From Thermodesulfobacteriales bacterium (GTDB lineage: Bacteria > Desulfobacterota > Thermodesulfobacteria > Thermodesulfobacteriales > Thermodesulfatatoraceae): a stretch of DNA of 32,843 bases. The DNA lies in contig JALSKZ010000079.1 in the NCBI GenBank assembly GCA_026988575.1, positions 1-32,843 of the forward strand, written 5' to 3'. Below, one piece after another: positions 1 through 8,678 of this stretch. The translations under genes and the position numbers were made by a program. A model generated the notes under the pieces. The model was given only the letters and a program-made list of their open reading frames with translations. It searched no databases and was not told the origin of the DNA. The first letter of the stretch is position 1, and each line of letters opens with the position of its first letter.

Positions 1-1044
<1,044 letters not shown>

Positions 1045-1452
1045 CTATTTTTTAGGAGACACTATAAACTCTATATCAGAAGTTTGAGCCCAAACACGCC
1101 CGGACTTCACGCCTACCAATTTTATACCCAAAATATCTTTGGCATCGAGCCCTGCGGGTAAGGTCATGATAAAACTAGCCCCTTTAAAACGCCCTAATTC
1201 TTGGCGCAGATGGTCTCTCCGGCACACTAGCACTATAACCCCTTCTGGAAATTTATCTTTTAGCTTGATGACCAAGTAATAGGAACCGTCTTTACGACGT
1301 CGACAAAAGGCCTTCCCCCAAGGGGTGCCTGCCATATCCTTAATGGTGCCCCTCCATATAGTGAGGGTCTGAGAGTGGTGGAAATGTAACGAGAGCAGAT
1401 AAACCACTACTAATACAAACAGTACATAGACTAAAGAACGTTGCAGCCCCAT
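1045..1452 (-). CDS. Small membrane-anchored protein of unknown function
   Basis: 135 residues; I do not recognise the family. Residues about 6-23 form one strongly hydrophobic segment (LVYVLFVLVVVYLLSL) after a short basic N-terminus, so this is a signal anchor with the remaining ~110 residues probably outside the cytoplasm. The soluble part is basic and predicted beta-rich, with no Cys pair or catalytic motif visible apart from two isolated Cys. It ends 30 bp before the pyrG start on the same strand, so the two probably share a transcript. GGAGG lies only one base from the ATG at 1452, an unusually short gap, so the true start is uncertain. It resembles LptC-type single-anchor proteins in size and topology only; I see no sequence support for that assignment. 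Confidence 0.6.
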   Translation of the reverse strand: MGLQRSLVYVLFVLVVVYLLSLHFHHSQTLTIWRGTIKDMAGTPWGKAFCRRRKDGSYYLVIKLKDKFPEGVIVLVCRRDHLRQELGRFKGASFIMTLPAGLDAKDILGIKLVGVKSGRVWAQTSDIEFIVSPKK

Positions 1453-1654
1453 GCCTCCACTATAGCCAGCCTATCTCTGGCTTCAAGCATATTTTTTACC
1501 CGCCGGTGGGACTACCCAAAAATAACAAAACTAGCACTTACCGTAATCTTCATTTTCGTAATATTATGAACGGGATAATAACATTTTTGTTAAAACCTCT
1601 TTAGAGACTTACACAAAAACAACAAGATAATCAGGACTTATAGACAAAGAATTT

Positions 1655-1670
1655 TGGCCTCCTTTTTGCT
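1655..1670 (+). promoter_or_regulatory. Sigma-54 (-24/-12) promoter of amt
   Basis: TGGC at 1655-1658 and TTGC at 1666-1669 have exactly 10 bases between the invariant GG and GC, matching the sigma-54 consensus TGGCACG-N4-TTGCW. It lies about 65 bp before the amt ATG, leaving a leader of roughly 50 bases that contains the AGGAGG ribosome site. Control of ammonium transporters by sigma-54 with NtrC is well established in other bacteria. I could not find a clear NtrC dyad (TGCACC-N5-GGTGCA type) in the 200 bp upstream. Confidence 0.7.
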
Positions 1671-1733
1671 TGCCAGAACAAGGCCTATTTTTCCGGGCCA
1701 CAACATTTACAAAAATGTTTAGGAGGAGCCTTT

Positions 1734-2954
1734 ATGATCAACAGCGGGGATACAGCATTTGTCTTAATTTCGGCGGCCTTGGTCTTGCTTATGACTCCAG
1801 GTTTGGCCTTGTTCTACGGAGGTATGGTCAGGCGCAAAAACGTCCTGGGTACCATACTGCAAAGTTTTATTATGATCAGCGTCATTGGTTTAGAATGGAT
1901 ATACTTAGGCTATACTCTATCTTTTGGATCAGACGTAGCCGGATTCATCGGCAACCTGGATTTCGTCGCCCTTAAGGGAGTAGGCACTTCTCCTAGCCCT
2001 ACTTATGCAACCACCATCCCTCATCTATTATTTATGATTTATCAGTGTATGTTTGCCATTATCACACCGGCCCTCATTACCGGGGCCTTTGCCGAAAGGA
2101 TGCGCTTTGGACCATTTTTGCTCTTTAGCCTCCTTTGGGCCCTAATAGTCTACAACCCTGTGTGTCATTGGGTATGGGGTGGAGGTTTTCTAGCCCAGCG
2201 AGGGGTACTGGACTTTGCTGGAGGTCTGGTAGTCCATCTGACTTGCGGTGTAGCTGCCTTGGCTGCTGCGATAGCCATAGGACCCCGTCGCGGTTATGGT
2301 CGAGAAAATTTCAAACCACACAATCTACCCTTAACCCTCTTAGGGGCCGGCCTCCTCTGGTTTGGCTGGTTTGGTTTTAACGGCGGAAGCGCTTTGGCCG
2401 CCAACGGTTTGGCTGTCTCTGCCTTTGTGGCCACCCATTTGGCTGGCCTTACCGCCATGTTAGTGTGGATCTTGGTGGAATGGCTCCACTACGGGAAACC
2501 CACTTCCCTCGGTGCAGCCAGTGGCGCCATTGCGGGCTTGGCTACCATAACCCCTGCTGCAGGTTTTGTAGGCCCAAACGCCGCGGTGGTCATAGGTGCC
2601 CTGGCCGGACTCATTTGCTATTTGGCCGTGATGGCCAAAAATAAATTTGGTTATGATGATAGCTTAGATGTGGTAGGCATCCACGGTGTGGGGGGCCTTG
2701 TGGGCACCCTTTGCGTAGGAATCTTCGCCTCTAAGGCCATAAACCCCGCAGGGGCAAACGGCCTTCTGGCTGGTAACCCCTCTCTCTTAGGCACACAAAT
2801 TCTGGGTATTTTGGTAGTAGGGGTATACACTCTGGTAATCAGTTTTATCCTGTTAAAGGTTATTGACTTTGTTTTCGGCCTACGACTCTCGGTTGAAGAC
2901 GAAGTCTCTGGCCTCGACTTGAGCCAGCACAGTGAAGAAGCCTACGATTTTTAG
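1734..2954 (+). CDS. amt: Ammonium channel/transporter, Amt family
   Basis: Inner-membrane trimeric channel that takes up ammonium. The 406-residue protein has about 11 hydrophobic segments and keeps the functional residues at almost the same numbers as mature E. coli AmtB: F107 and F215 (gate), W148 and S219 (outer ammonium site), D160, and the pore twin histidines H168 (VVHLTCG) and H317 (GIHGVGG). There is no N-terminal signal peptide like that of E. coli AmtB. AGGAGG lies 7 bases before the ATG. No glnK/PII gene is adjacent, which is unusual because amt is commonly paired with glnK. A sigma-54 promoter precedes it, which fits nitrogen-limited expression. The C-terminal tail after the last helix is short (about 25 residues), but it still contains the conserved FGLRLSVEDEVSGLD region known to contact PII. 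Confidence 0.97.
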   Translation: MINSGDTAFVLISAALVLLMTPGLALFYGGMVRRKNVLGTILQSFIMISVIGLEWIYLGYTLSFGSDVAGFIGNLDFVALKGVGTSPSPTYATTIPHLLFMIYQCMFAIITPALITGAFAERMRFGPFLLFSLLWALIVYNPVCHWVWGGGFLAQRGVLDFAGGLVVHLTCGVAALAAAIAIGPRRGYGRENFKPHNLPLTLLGAGLLWFGWFGFNGGSALAANGLAVSAFVATHLAGLTAMLVWILVEWLHYGKPTSLGAASGAIAGLATITPAAGFVGPNAAVVIGALAGLICYLAVMAKNKFGYDDSLDVVGIHGVGGLVGTLCVGIFASKAINPAGANGLLAGNPSLLGTQILGILVVGVYTLVISFILLKVIDFVFGLRLSVEDEVSGLDLSQHSEEAYDF

Positions 2955-2962
2955 ACTTGCGT

Positions 2963-3002
2963 AAGGACAGGCAGGCTAAAAACCCTGGCCTGGCCTGTCC
3001 TT
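2963..3002. terminator. Hairpin between convergent amt and ispG
   Basis: AAGGACAGGC at 2963-2972 is the exact reverse complement of GCCTGTCCTT at 2993-3002, giving a 10-bp stem with a 20-base loop. On the plus strand it is followed by the T-rich TTTAGTTCTTGT. It overlaps the last codons of ispG, so it probably ends amt transcription mainly and perhaps acts in both directions. Confidence 0.6.
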
Positions 3003-4073
3003 TAGTTCTTGTAAAAATCTTTCTACCTCGGCAAAAAAGGCGGGTAGAATATCTTTTTCAGGGACCTTTTTTATGATTTTACCCTTTTTGAAGATCAACC
3101 CTACCCCCTTTCCCCCGGCAAGGCCTATATCGGCTTCGCGGGCTTCACCTGGCCCATTTACCACACACCCCATCACCGCAAGCTTTATGGGTTGGGCAAT
3201 TTTTTGGGCGTATTTCTCCACCTGTTCAGCAATGGCAAAAAGGTCTATTTCACAACGTCCACAGGTAGGACACGATATTATTTCCGGCCCCCGATTACGT
3301 AACCCTACAGCCCTCAAAATCTCATAGGCCACCTGAACTTCCTCGGTAGGATCGCGCGTAAGGGACACCCTTAGGGTATCTCCTATACCCTCGGCCAGGA
3401 GAGTACCCAAGGCAAAAGCACTTTTTACCGTACCAGCTATAAGCCCCCCGGCCTCGGTAACCCCCAAGTGCACCGGGAAATCACTGCGCTTAGAAAATAA
3501 GCGGTAGGCCTCAATAGTCGTCCACACATCAGAAGATTTAAGAGAGACTTTAAGGTTTTCAAACCCTAAATCTCCTACAATAAAATCTAGATGCCGCAAG
3601 GCACTCTCCACCAGGGCCTCTGCGGTAGCCCCACCGTGGCGATGATAGAGATCTCTTTCTAAAGAGCCCGCGTTGACCCCTATACGAATGGCCGCCCCCA
3701 AATATTTGGCCGCCAAGACTACGCGCTTTACATTCTCAAGGCCCTTAATATTGCCGGGGTTAAAGCGAATGGCATCTGCCCCGCATTCCAAGGCCTTAAG
3801 GGCCAAACGCCAATCAAAATGGATGTCCGCAATAAGGGGGATACTGATGGCCGGCTTTATTTTTTTTAAGGCTAAAGCCGCCTCCTCGTCAGGGACCGCT
3901 ACCCGAATTATCTCACAACCACATTCTTCGAGACGCTTAATCTGGTTGATAGTCGAGGTAATATCTCGTGTATCTGTATTGGTCATAGACTGCACTACTA
4001 TTGGCGAATTACCCCCAATGGGGACTGAACCAACATAGATTGTTCTAGTGGGGCGTCTCTTAGCAATGGCCAT
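2976..4073 (-). CDS. ispG: 4-hydroxy-3-methylbut-2-enyl diphosphate synthase (IspG/GcpE)
   Basis: Catalyses the reductive ring opening of methylerythritol cyclodiphosphate to HMBPP, the penultimate step of the MEP isoprenoid pathway. The 365-residue protein has the N-terminal TIM-barrel region (VQSMTNTDTRD at 28-38, ADIHFD at 82-87, RFNPGN at 103-108) and a C-terminal iron-sulfur domain. The expected [4Fe-4S] ligands are all present: C268 and C271 in CPTCGRC, C303 in MGCVVNGPGE, and E310. This is the short bacterial form without the extra insert domain of plant and some Bacteroidetes/Chlamydia enzymes. It faces amt tail to tail. The ATG at 4073 leaves about 75 bp to the YkvA-region start on the other strand, so the two are divergently transcribed. 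Confidence 0.97.
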   Translation of the reverse strand: MAIAKRRPTRTIYVGSVPIGGNSPIVVQSMTNTDTRDITSTINQIKRLEECGCEIIRVAVPDEEAALALKKIKPAISIPLIADIHFDWRLALKALECGADAIRFNPGNIKGLENVKRVVLAAKYLGAAIRIGVNAGSLERDLYHRHGGATAEALVESALRHLDFIVGDLGFENLKVSLKSSDVWTTIEAYRLFSKRSDFPVHLGVTEAGGLIAGTVKSAFALGTLLAEGIGDTLRVSLTRDPTEEVQVAYEILRAVGLRNRGPEIISCPTCGRCEIDLFAIAEQVEKYAQKIAQPIKLAVMGCVVNGPGEAREADIGLAGGKGVGLIFKKGKIIKKVPEKDILPAFFAEVERFLQELKDRPGQGF

Positions 4074-4202
4074 AATAATATTTCACCCGGCAAATATCTT
4101 TTTAGATAAAGTAACCTTGTCAAAATCTCTCAGAAGTATATCATTTTTTTGCATTATGCCTATTATAATAGAGTCCCAAAATCGGGCAGGAGGTTTCTAA
4201 AA

Positions 4203-4580
4203 TTGACTTTAAAAATCAAGAGATATTTGGCATTAATACCCAATCTTTTACGACTCATATTAGGGCTTTTAAAAGATTCTCGCGTCCCTGCAGAAGATAA
4301 GGCCATCCTAGCGGCTGCCCTAGCCTATGTCCTAAACCCGGCGGACTTTGTCCCAGACACCATACCGTTTTTTGGGCTGGTAGACGACTTATATCTCATC
4401 GCTCTGGCGCTTATTAGGCTTCTAAACCACGTAGACGAAGAGGTGTTACGCACCCACTGGACAGGAGACGAAGACCTACTACCTCTTGTTCGTGAAGCCG
4501 CCCGCTTGGGAGCCAAGCTTTTACCTGAACGAATACGTAAAGCAGTAGTAGGCCAAATAAAGGAGGATGGCGTTGCTTGA
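4203..4580 (+). CDS. YkvA-family (DUF1232) small membrane protein
   Basis: About 125 residues with the DUF1232 signature ALAYVLNPADFVPDTIPFFG, followed by the VDDLYLIALALIRLL helix. The function of the family is not established. Members are small membrane-associated proteins, and here two hydrophobic stretches (about LALIPNLLRLILGLL and FFGLVDDLYLIALALIRLL) fit that. I chose the TTG at 4203 because AGGAGG at 4188-4193 lies 9 bases ahead. An in-frame TTG at 4149 would add 18 residues but has no ribosome site. The 3' end overlaps the next gene by a few codons, which implies a shared transcript and translational coupling with the LysR regulator. Confidence 0.75.
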   Translation: MTLKIKRYLALIPNLLRLILGLLKDSRVPAEDKAILAAALAYVLNPADFVPDTIPFFGLVDDLYLIALALIRLLNHVDEEVLRTHWTGDEDLLPLVREAARLGAKLLPERIRKAVVGQIKEDGVA

Positions 4581-5478
4581 TTTTAGAAAACTCCAGGTAT
4601 TCACCTTGGTGATGGAACAACGCAGTTTTTCCAAGGCTGCAGAACTGTGCTACCTCACCCAACCCACGGTCTCTGGGCACATAAAACTCTTGGAAGAACA
4701 TTTTGACCTGACCCTCTTTGACCGGCACACCCGCGAAGTAGTCCCCACTCCCGCCGGTACCCTCTTGTATCGTTACGCCAAGCGCATTGTACGTCTGGTA
4801 GAAGAAATGGAACGCGAAATGGCCTCTTATAAAGGGGGGCGTAAAGGGAAACTGCGCTTAGGCGGAAGTACCATACCTGGACAATATATTTTGCCCTTTT
4901 TGCTAAGTGACTTTAACGCAAAATTTCCAGACGTAAGAGTAGCGGTACAGATTGCCGACACCCGGATTATTGCCGAAATGGTGGCCGAAGGAGAATTAGA
5001 AGCAGCTATCATAGGGGCCAAGGTGTTAGAATCTAATCTTGTCCATGAACCCTGTTACGAAGACGAGATCATCTTAGTTATACGTAAAGACTTCAAAATA
5101 CCTAAGATAAATCTGGAAAAGGGTTTCCTGGAACCAGAAGAATTGAAATATTTACCTCTTATTGTACGGGAAAAGGGCTCTGGCACATGGCTTACCACCA
5201 AAAAGGCCTTAAGGGCCATAGGAGCTTCTCCGGAAAGGCTTAACACGGTAGCCGAATTGGGTTCCACCGAAGCGGTACGGCAGGCCGTAAAGGCCGGTTT
5301 AGGGGCGGCTTTTATCTCCCGCAGGGCTGTTCAGGAAGAACTAGAAGAAAATATCTTGGTAGATATCCCTGTAGAAGGGCTCTCTATAAAACGTAATTTC
5401 TATTTGGTTTATCCTTCAAGGAAGACATTATCTCCTACAGCCCAAATGTTTGTAAATTTTGTAAAAGAGAGTAAATAA
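4573..5478 (+). CDS. LysR-family transcriptional regulator
   Basis: About 301 residues. The N-terminal winged helix-turn-helix spans residues 1-60 (LQVFTLVMEQRSFSKAAELC, then TQPTVSGHIKLLEEHFDLTLFDR in the recognition region), with a linker helix and a periplasmic-binding-protein-like effector domain from about residue 90. Overall it resembles the CysB/CysL/CbbR-like group, but the effector and targets cannot be read from the sequence. AGGAGG at 4561-4566 directly abuts an ATG at 4567, which is too close for that codon to be used efficiently. The TTG at 4573 has a 6-base spacer, so I place the start there; the difference is two residues. It overlaps the YkvA gene. The next gene, ino1, is 128 bp downstream and may or may not be its target. 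Confidence 0.9.
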   Translation: MLDFRKLQVFTLVMEQRSFSKAAELCYLTQPTVSGHIKLLEEHFDLTLFDRHTREVVPTPAGTLLYRYAKRIVRLVEEMEREMASYKGGRKGKLRLGGSTIPGQYILPFLLSDFNAKFPDVRVAVQIADTRIIAEMVAEGELEAAIIGAKVLESNLVHEPCYEDEIILVIRKDFKIPKINLEKGFLEPEELKYLPLIVREKGSGTWLTTKKALRAIGASPERLNTVAELGSTEAVRQAVKAGLGAAFISRRAVQEELEENILVDIPVEGLSIKRNFYLVYPSRKTLSPTAQMFVNFVKESK

Positions 5479-5606
5479 AACTTGAATCTTTGAATATTTT
5501 ACATGAGGCAGGTTTGCAATAATTTTGGTGGTGTTGTAATTTTTTTTACGTTTTATTTACATTCTATTTAGGGCCTTTGAGCTAAAATTTCTGCTGGAGG
5601 TGAGCA

Positions 5607-6716
5607 ATGGCGGGTAAGAATATTCCCGTGGCGATTGTCGGAGTGGGTAATTGTGCCAGTGCCCTGATCCAAGGCATTTTCTACTACAAGGAAAAGGGAC
5701 TTAAAGCCGTTGAAGGGGTTATGTTCCCGGATATAGGGGGCTATTATCCATGGAATTTAGAGATTGTAGCCGCCTGGGATATAGACGCCCGCAAGGTGGG
5801 CAAGGACGTCTCCGAAGCCATTTTTGCCCTTCCCAACTGCACCACAGTGTTTTATCCCGAAGTTCCTAGGCTTGGCGTAACCGTCCGCAAGGGCAAAGTG
5901 CTGGATGGCTGTGCCTCCCACATGCAAGAATTTCCCGAAGAGAAGACCTTTGTAGTGGCCGAAAGTAAAGAAGACGAGTTGGAAGACGTGGTGGCCATAC
6001 TCAAAGAAACCGGGGCTGAGGTACTGATCAATTATGTACCTGTGGGCTCCGAACAGGCGGCTCGTTTCTACGCGGAGGCCTGTCTCAAGGCCGGGGTGTC
6101 TTTTGTAAACGCCATGCCCACTTTTATCGTCTCTGACGCAGAGTGGGGTAAACGTTTTGAAGAAGCCGGAATCCCTGTAGTAGGAGACGACATAAAGAGT
6201 CAAGTAGGGGCCACTATTGTCCATCGTGTACTTACCAAGCTTATGATCGACCGTGGAGTCCCGGTGAAACGGACCTACCAGGTAAACTTCGGCGGCAACA
6301 CCGATTTCCTAAACATGCTGGCCCGAGATCGTCTAAAGACCAAAAAGGTCTCCAAGACCGAAGCCGTGGCCTCTATCATGCCTTATGACATAGGCCAAGA
6401 CAATATCCACATTGGCCCTTCAGACTGGGTCCCCTGGCTTAAAGATCGCAAAATAGCTTATATCCGTTTAGAAGGGGAGTTGTATGGCGGCGTACCCATG
6501 TCTATCGAACTAAAATTAGAGGTGGAAGATTCACCCAATTCGGCCGGTTCTGCCATGGATGCTATTCGATGTGTAAAATTGGCCCGAGACCGAGGGATTG
6601 CTGGCCCCCTCCTTTCTATCTCGGCCTACACCATGAAACATCCACCAGAACAGTATCCGGACTACGTTGCTCGCCAAATGGTGGTGGAATTTATAGAAGG
6701 CAAACGCAACCGTTAG
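5607..6716 (+). CDS. ino1: myo-inositol-1-phosphate synthase
   Basis: NAD-dependent isomerase that turns glucose 6-phosphate into 1L-myo-inositol 1-phosphate. The 369-residue length matches the short prokaryotic form. Visible features are the N-terminal Rossmann motif VGVGNCASALIQGI, the block NYVPVGSEQAARFYAEACL, then NAMPTFI, GDDIKSQVGAT with the catalytic-region Lys, NFGGNTDFLNM, and SKTEAV. AGGTG lies 6 bases before the ATG. It starts a run with dapL, folK and a YHS protein, with only 11 bp before dapL. Inositol phosphate could feed inositol phospholipids through the PIP-synthase-like gene at 19980-20570. It could instead feed the thermophile solute di-myo-inositol phosphate, for which I see no dedicated gene here. 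Confidence 0.95.
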   Translation: MAGKNIPVAIVGVGNCASALIQGIFYYKEKGLKAVEGVMFPDIGGYYPWNLEIVAAWDIDARKVGKDVSEAIFALPNCTTVFYPEVPRLGVTVRKGKVLDGCASHMQEFPEEKTFVVAESKEDELEDVVAILKETGAEVLINYVPVGSEQAARFYAEACLKAGVSFVNAMPTFIVSDAEWGKRFEEAGIPVVGDDIKSQVGATIVHRVLTKLMIDRGVPVKRTYQVNFGGNTDFLNMLARDRLKTKKVSKTEAVASIMPYDIGQDNIHIGPSDWVPWLKDRKIAYIRLEGELYGGVPMSIELKLEVEDSPNSAGSAMDAIRCVKLARDRGIAGPLLSISAYTMKHPPEQYPDYVARQMVVEFIEGKRNR

Positions 6717-6727
6717 GGGGAATAGAA

Positions 6728-7891
6728 ATGGGCTGCTTTTCACAACGGCTAAAGGCCCTGCCGCCTTATTTATTCGTAGAACTTGATCGGCTTAAGGCAG
6801 AAGCTGTGGCGCAAGGGGTAGACGTTATTGACCTGGGCATTGGGGATCCTGATCTCCCTACCCCTCCCCATATCGTGGAGGCGGCTATAGAAGCACTCAA
6901 AAAACCCGAAAATCACCATTACCCCTCTAGCGTAGGGATGTTGGCCTTTCGAGAGGCAGCTGCTTCTTGGCTCAAAAAGCGCTTTGGGCTAAATGTTGAC
7001 CCCCAAAAAGAAATTGTCACTCTTATTGGCTCCAAAGAAGGTATTGCCCACTTTCCCTTGGCCTTTATTGACCCTGGCGACATAGTCTTGGTCCCTACTC
7101 CGGCCTATCCTGTCTACCACATAGGGACCCTTTTCGCCCAAGGCCAAACCTATTTTATGCCCTTGTACGAAAAAAACGGCTTTTTACCCGATCTTGAGGC
7201 CCTCCCCCCTGAAATCTTAAAAAAGGCCAAGATCCTGTGGTTAAACTACCCCAACAACCCCACTTCTGCTGTGGCTGATCTGGACTTTTTTAAGCAGGTA
7301 GTGGCCTTTGCCCAAAAACACCAATTAATAGTGGCCCACGATGCCGCCTATACGGAACTATATTTTGAAGATTTTATCCCCCCCAGCATCCTACAAGTAG
7401 AAGGGGCCCAAGAAGTGGCTATTGAATTTCATAGCCTTTCCAAGACCTATTGCATGACGGGTTGGCGTATCGGATTTGCGGTGGGGAACCAACACCTTAT
7501 AGAAGGACTCACCAAGGTAAAAAATAACGTAGATTCGGGAGTCTTCCAGGCCGTGCAGGAGGCAGGCATTGCCGCCCTTTCGGGTGATCAGGCCTGTGTA
7601 GAAAATTTCCGCCAGACCTTTAAAGGGCGGCGCGACGTAGTAATAGAGGGGCTCAAAAAACTGGGCTTTGACCTGCATCCGCCTTTGGCCACCTTTTATG
7701 TCTGGGCCAAAGTACCAGAGGGCTATACTTCTGCTGACTTTTCGGCCAAGCTCCTAAAAGAGGCAGGCATTGTAGTTACGCCAGGCCACGGGTTTGGCGA
7801 CCCAGGAGAGGGATATTTTCGTATAGCCCTCACCGTAGACCAGAAACGTCTGGAGGAGGCAATATCACGAATAGCCGACCTCAAACTCTAA
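6728..7891 (+). CDS. dapL: LL-diaminopimelate aminotransferase (or close class I aminotransferase)
   Basis: PLP-dependent aminotransferase of about 387 residues. DapL converts tetrahydrodipicolinate directly to LL-diaminopimelate for lysine and peptidoglycan, bypassing the succinylase or acetylase route. Seen in order: DLGIGDPDLPTP near the N-terminus, NYPNNPTSA, the aspartate-bearing HDAAYTELYF, and the PLP lysine motif SLSKTYCMTGWRIGF, which is close to the SLSKTYNMTGWR typical of the DapL2 type. A late Arg (GEGYFRIALT) is in place for substrate carboxylate. The ATG at 6728 with AGGGGG upstream lies 11 bp after ino1; the frame extends further upstream but only inside ino1. An aspartate or alanine aminotransferase role cannot be ruled out by sequence reading alone. 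Its 3' end overlaps the probable start of folK. Confidence 0.88.
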   Translation: MGCFSQRLKALPPYLFVELDRLKAEAVAQGVDVIDLGIGDPDLPTPPHIVEAAIEALKKPENHHYPSSVGMLAFREAAASWLKKRFGLNVDPQKEIVTLIGSKEGIAHFPLAFIDPGDIVLVPTPAYPVYHIGTLFAQGQTYFMPLYEKNGFLPDLEALPPEILKKAKILWLNYPNNPTSAVADLDFFKQVVAFAQKHQLIVAHDAAYTELYFEDFIPPSILQVEGAQEVAIEFHSLSKTYCMTGWRIGFAVGNQHLIEGLTKVKNNVDSGVFQAVQEAGIAALSGDQACVENFRQTFKGRRDVVIEGLKKLGFDLHPPLATFYVWAKVPEGYTSADFSAKLLKEAGIVVTPGHGFGDPGEGYFRIALTVDQKRLEEAISRIADLKL

Positions 7892-8391
7892 AAAAAGTAT
7901 ATATCGGGGTCGGTTCAAATTTAGGAGATAGAGAGGCCTATTGTTTGTGGGCCATAAAGGCTTTAGGAGAAAAAGCAGGGTTTTTTCTGCGCCGGGTATC
8001 TAGCATATATCTTACAGAGCCCGTAGGCTTTTCGTCGGACAAATGGTTTTATAACCTGGTAATAGAAATAGAAACGTCCTTTTCGCCGTGGGAGGTCTTT
8101 TTGATACTCCAGGCCTTAGAAAAAAAGGCTGGACGTGAACGCAGGGGCGAAATTTCCGACCGTACCCTTGACTTAGATCTCTTACTATATGAAGACTTGG
8201 TTTTAAAAACCAATCTCCTTACTATCCCTCATCCGCGCTTACACCAGCGGCGTTTTGTCATGGTGCCCTTGGTAGAAATAAACCCCTTAGGTAGACACCC
8301 ATTGATAGGGCAACAATTTAAGACCCTGTTGGCCCAAATTACTGATAATTCTCAAGTAAAACGGGTGGCCAGACTAAAGTGTTGCGCATAA
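7864..8391 (+). CDS. folK: Dihydropterin pyrophosphokinase (HPPK) with an apparent non-canonical start
   Basis: Transfers pyrophosphate from ATP to 6-hydroxymethyl-dihydropterin in folate synthesis. Diagnostic segments are VYIGVGSNLGDRE at the N-terminus and SDRTLDLDLLLYED, IPHPRLHQRRFVMVPL in the second half. The conserved N-terminal strand begins at 7897, yet there is no ATG, GTG or TTG in frame between the dapL coding region and that point. The first canonical in-frame start, TTG at 7945, would delete the conserved block. A strong GGAGGAGG at 7852-7859 lies just before an in-frame ATC at 7864, which is my best guess for the start (about 175 residues). It overlaps the dapL end by 28 bp, so coupled translation is likely. 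The alternative is a small sequencing error in the A7 run at 7890-7896. Confidence 0.85.
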   Translation: MTNSRPQTLKKVYIGVGSNLGDREAYCLWAIKALGEKAGFFLRRVSSIYLTEPVGFSSDKWFYNLVIEIETSFSPWEVFLILQALEKKAGRERRGEISDRTLDLDLLLYEDLVLKTNLLTIPHPRLHQRRFVMVPLVEINPLGRHPLIGQQFKTLLAQITDNSQVKRVARLKCCA

Positions 8392-8678
8392 TATTAATTA
8401 TTCTCCTAATAATGTTTATTTTCGGGATAGTGCGCTCTATTTGGCGAGATGTCCTCGATTCTATAAATAGACAGCAAAAGGCCTCACGTCGTTCTCGCTC
8501 TGGTCCTCAGCCCCCGCCTCTACCTACCGACACCCTGGTTCAGGACCCTGTTTGCGGTGTATATTGCCCCAAAAAAAAGGCCCTTACCGCCATCTACAAA
8601 GGTAAAGTGTATTATTTCTGCAGCGAAGAGTGTCGTCAAAAATTCATAAACGAGCATATGGCTTCCTCGCGAGACTAA
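8379..8678 (+). CDS. Small membrane-anchored YHS/TRASH-like metal-binding protein
   Basis: 99 residues. Residues 1-19 are almost entirely hydrophobic (LRIILIILLIMFIFGIV), then comes a basic, proline-rich linker (QKASRRSRSGPQPPPLP). The C-terminal YHS/TRASH-type domain has DPVCGVYC (C59, C63) and YYFCSEECRQKF (C81, C85). YHS/TRASH domains are small beta-hairpin modules that bind or sense transition metals; C63 is an extra ligand candidate compared with the simplest YHS pattern. The start GTG at 8379 overlaps the folK end by 13 bp and has no clear ribosome site, so translation is probably coupled. It meets the beta-CASP gene tail to tail with a 4-bp overlap. Specific function unknown. Confidence 0.75.
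   Translation: MLRIILIILLIMFIFGIVRSIWRDVLDSINRQQKASRRSRSGPQPPPLPTDTLVQDPVCGVYCPKKKALTAIYKGKVYYFCSEECRQKFINEHMASSRD

Noticed and set aside
5757-6224. 155-residue minus-strand open frame
   Set aside because: Antisense to ino1, no ribosome site and no family resemblance.
7905-7925. GGTTCAAAT resembling a tRNA T-loop
   Set aside because: It lies inside the conserved HPPK N-terminus; no acceptor or anticodon stems surround it.
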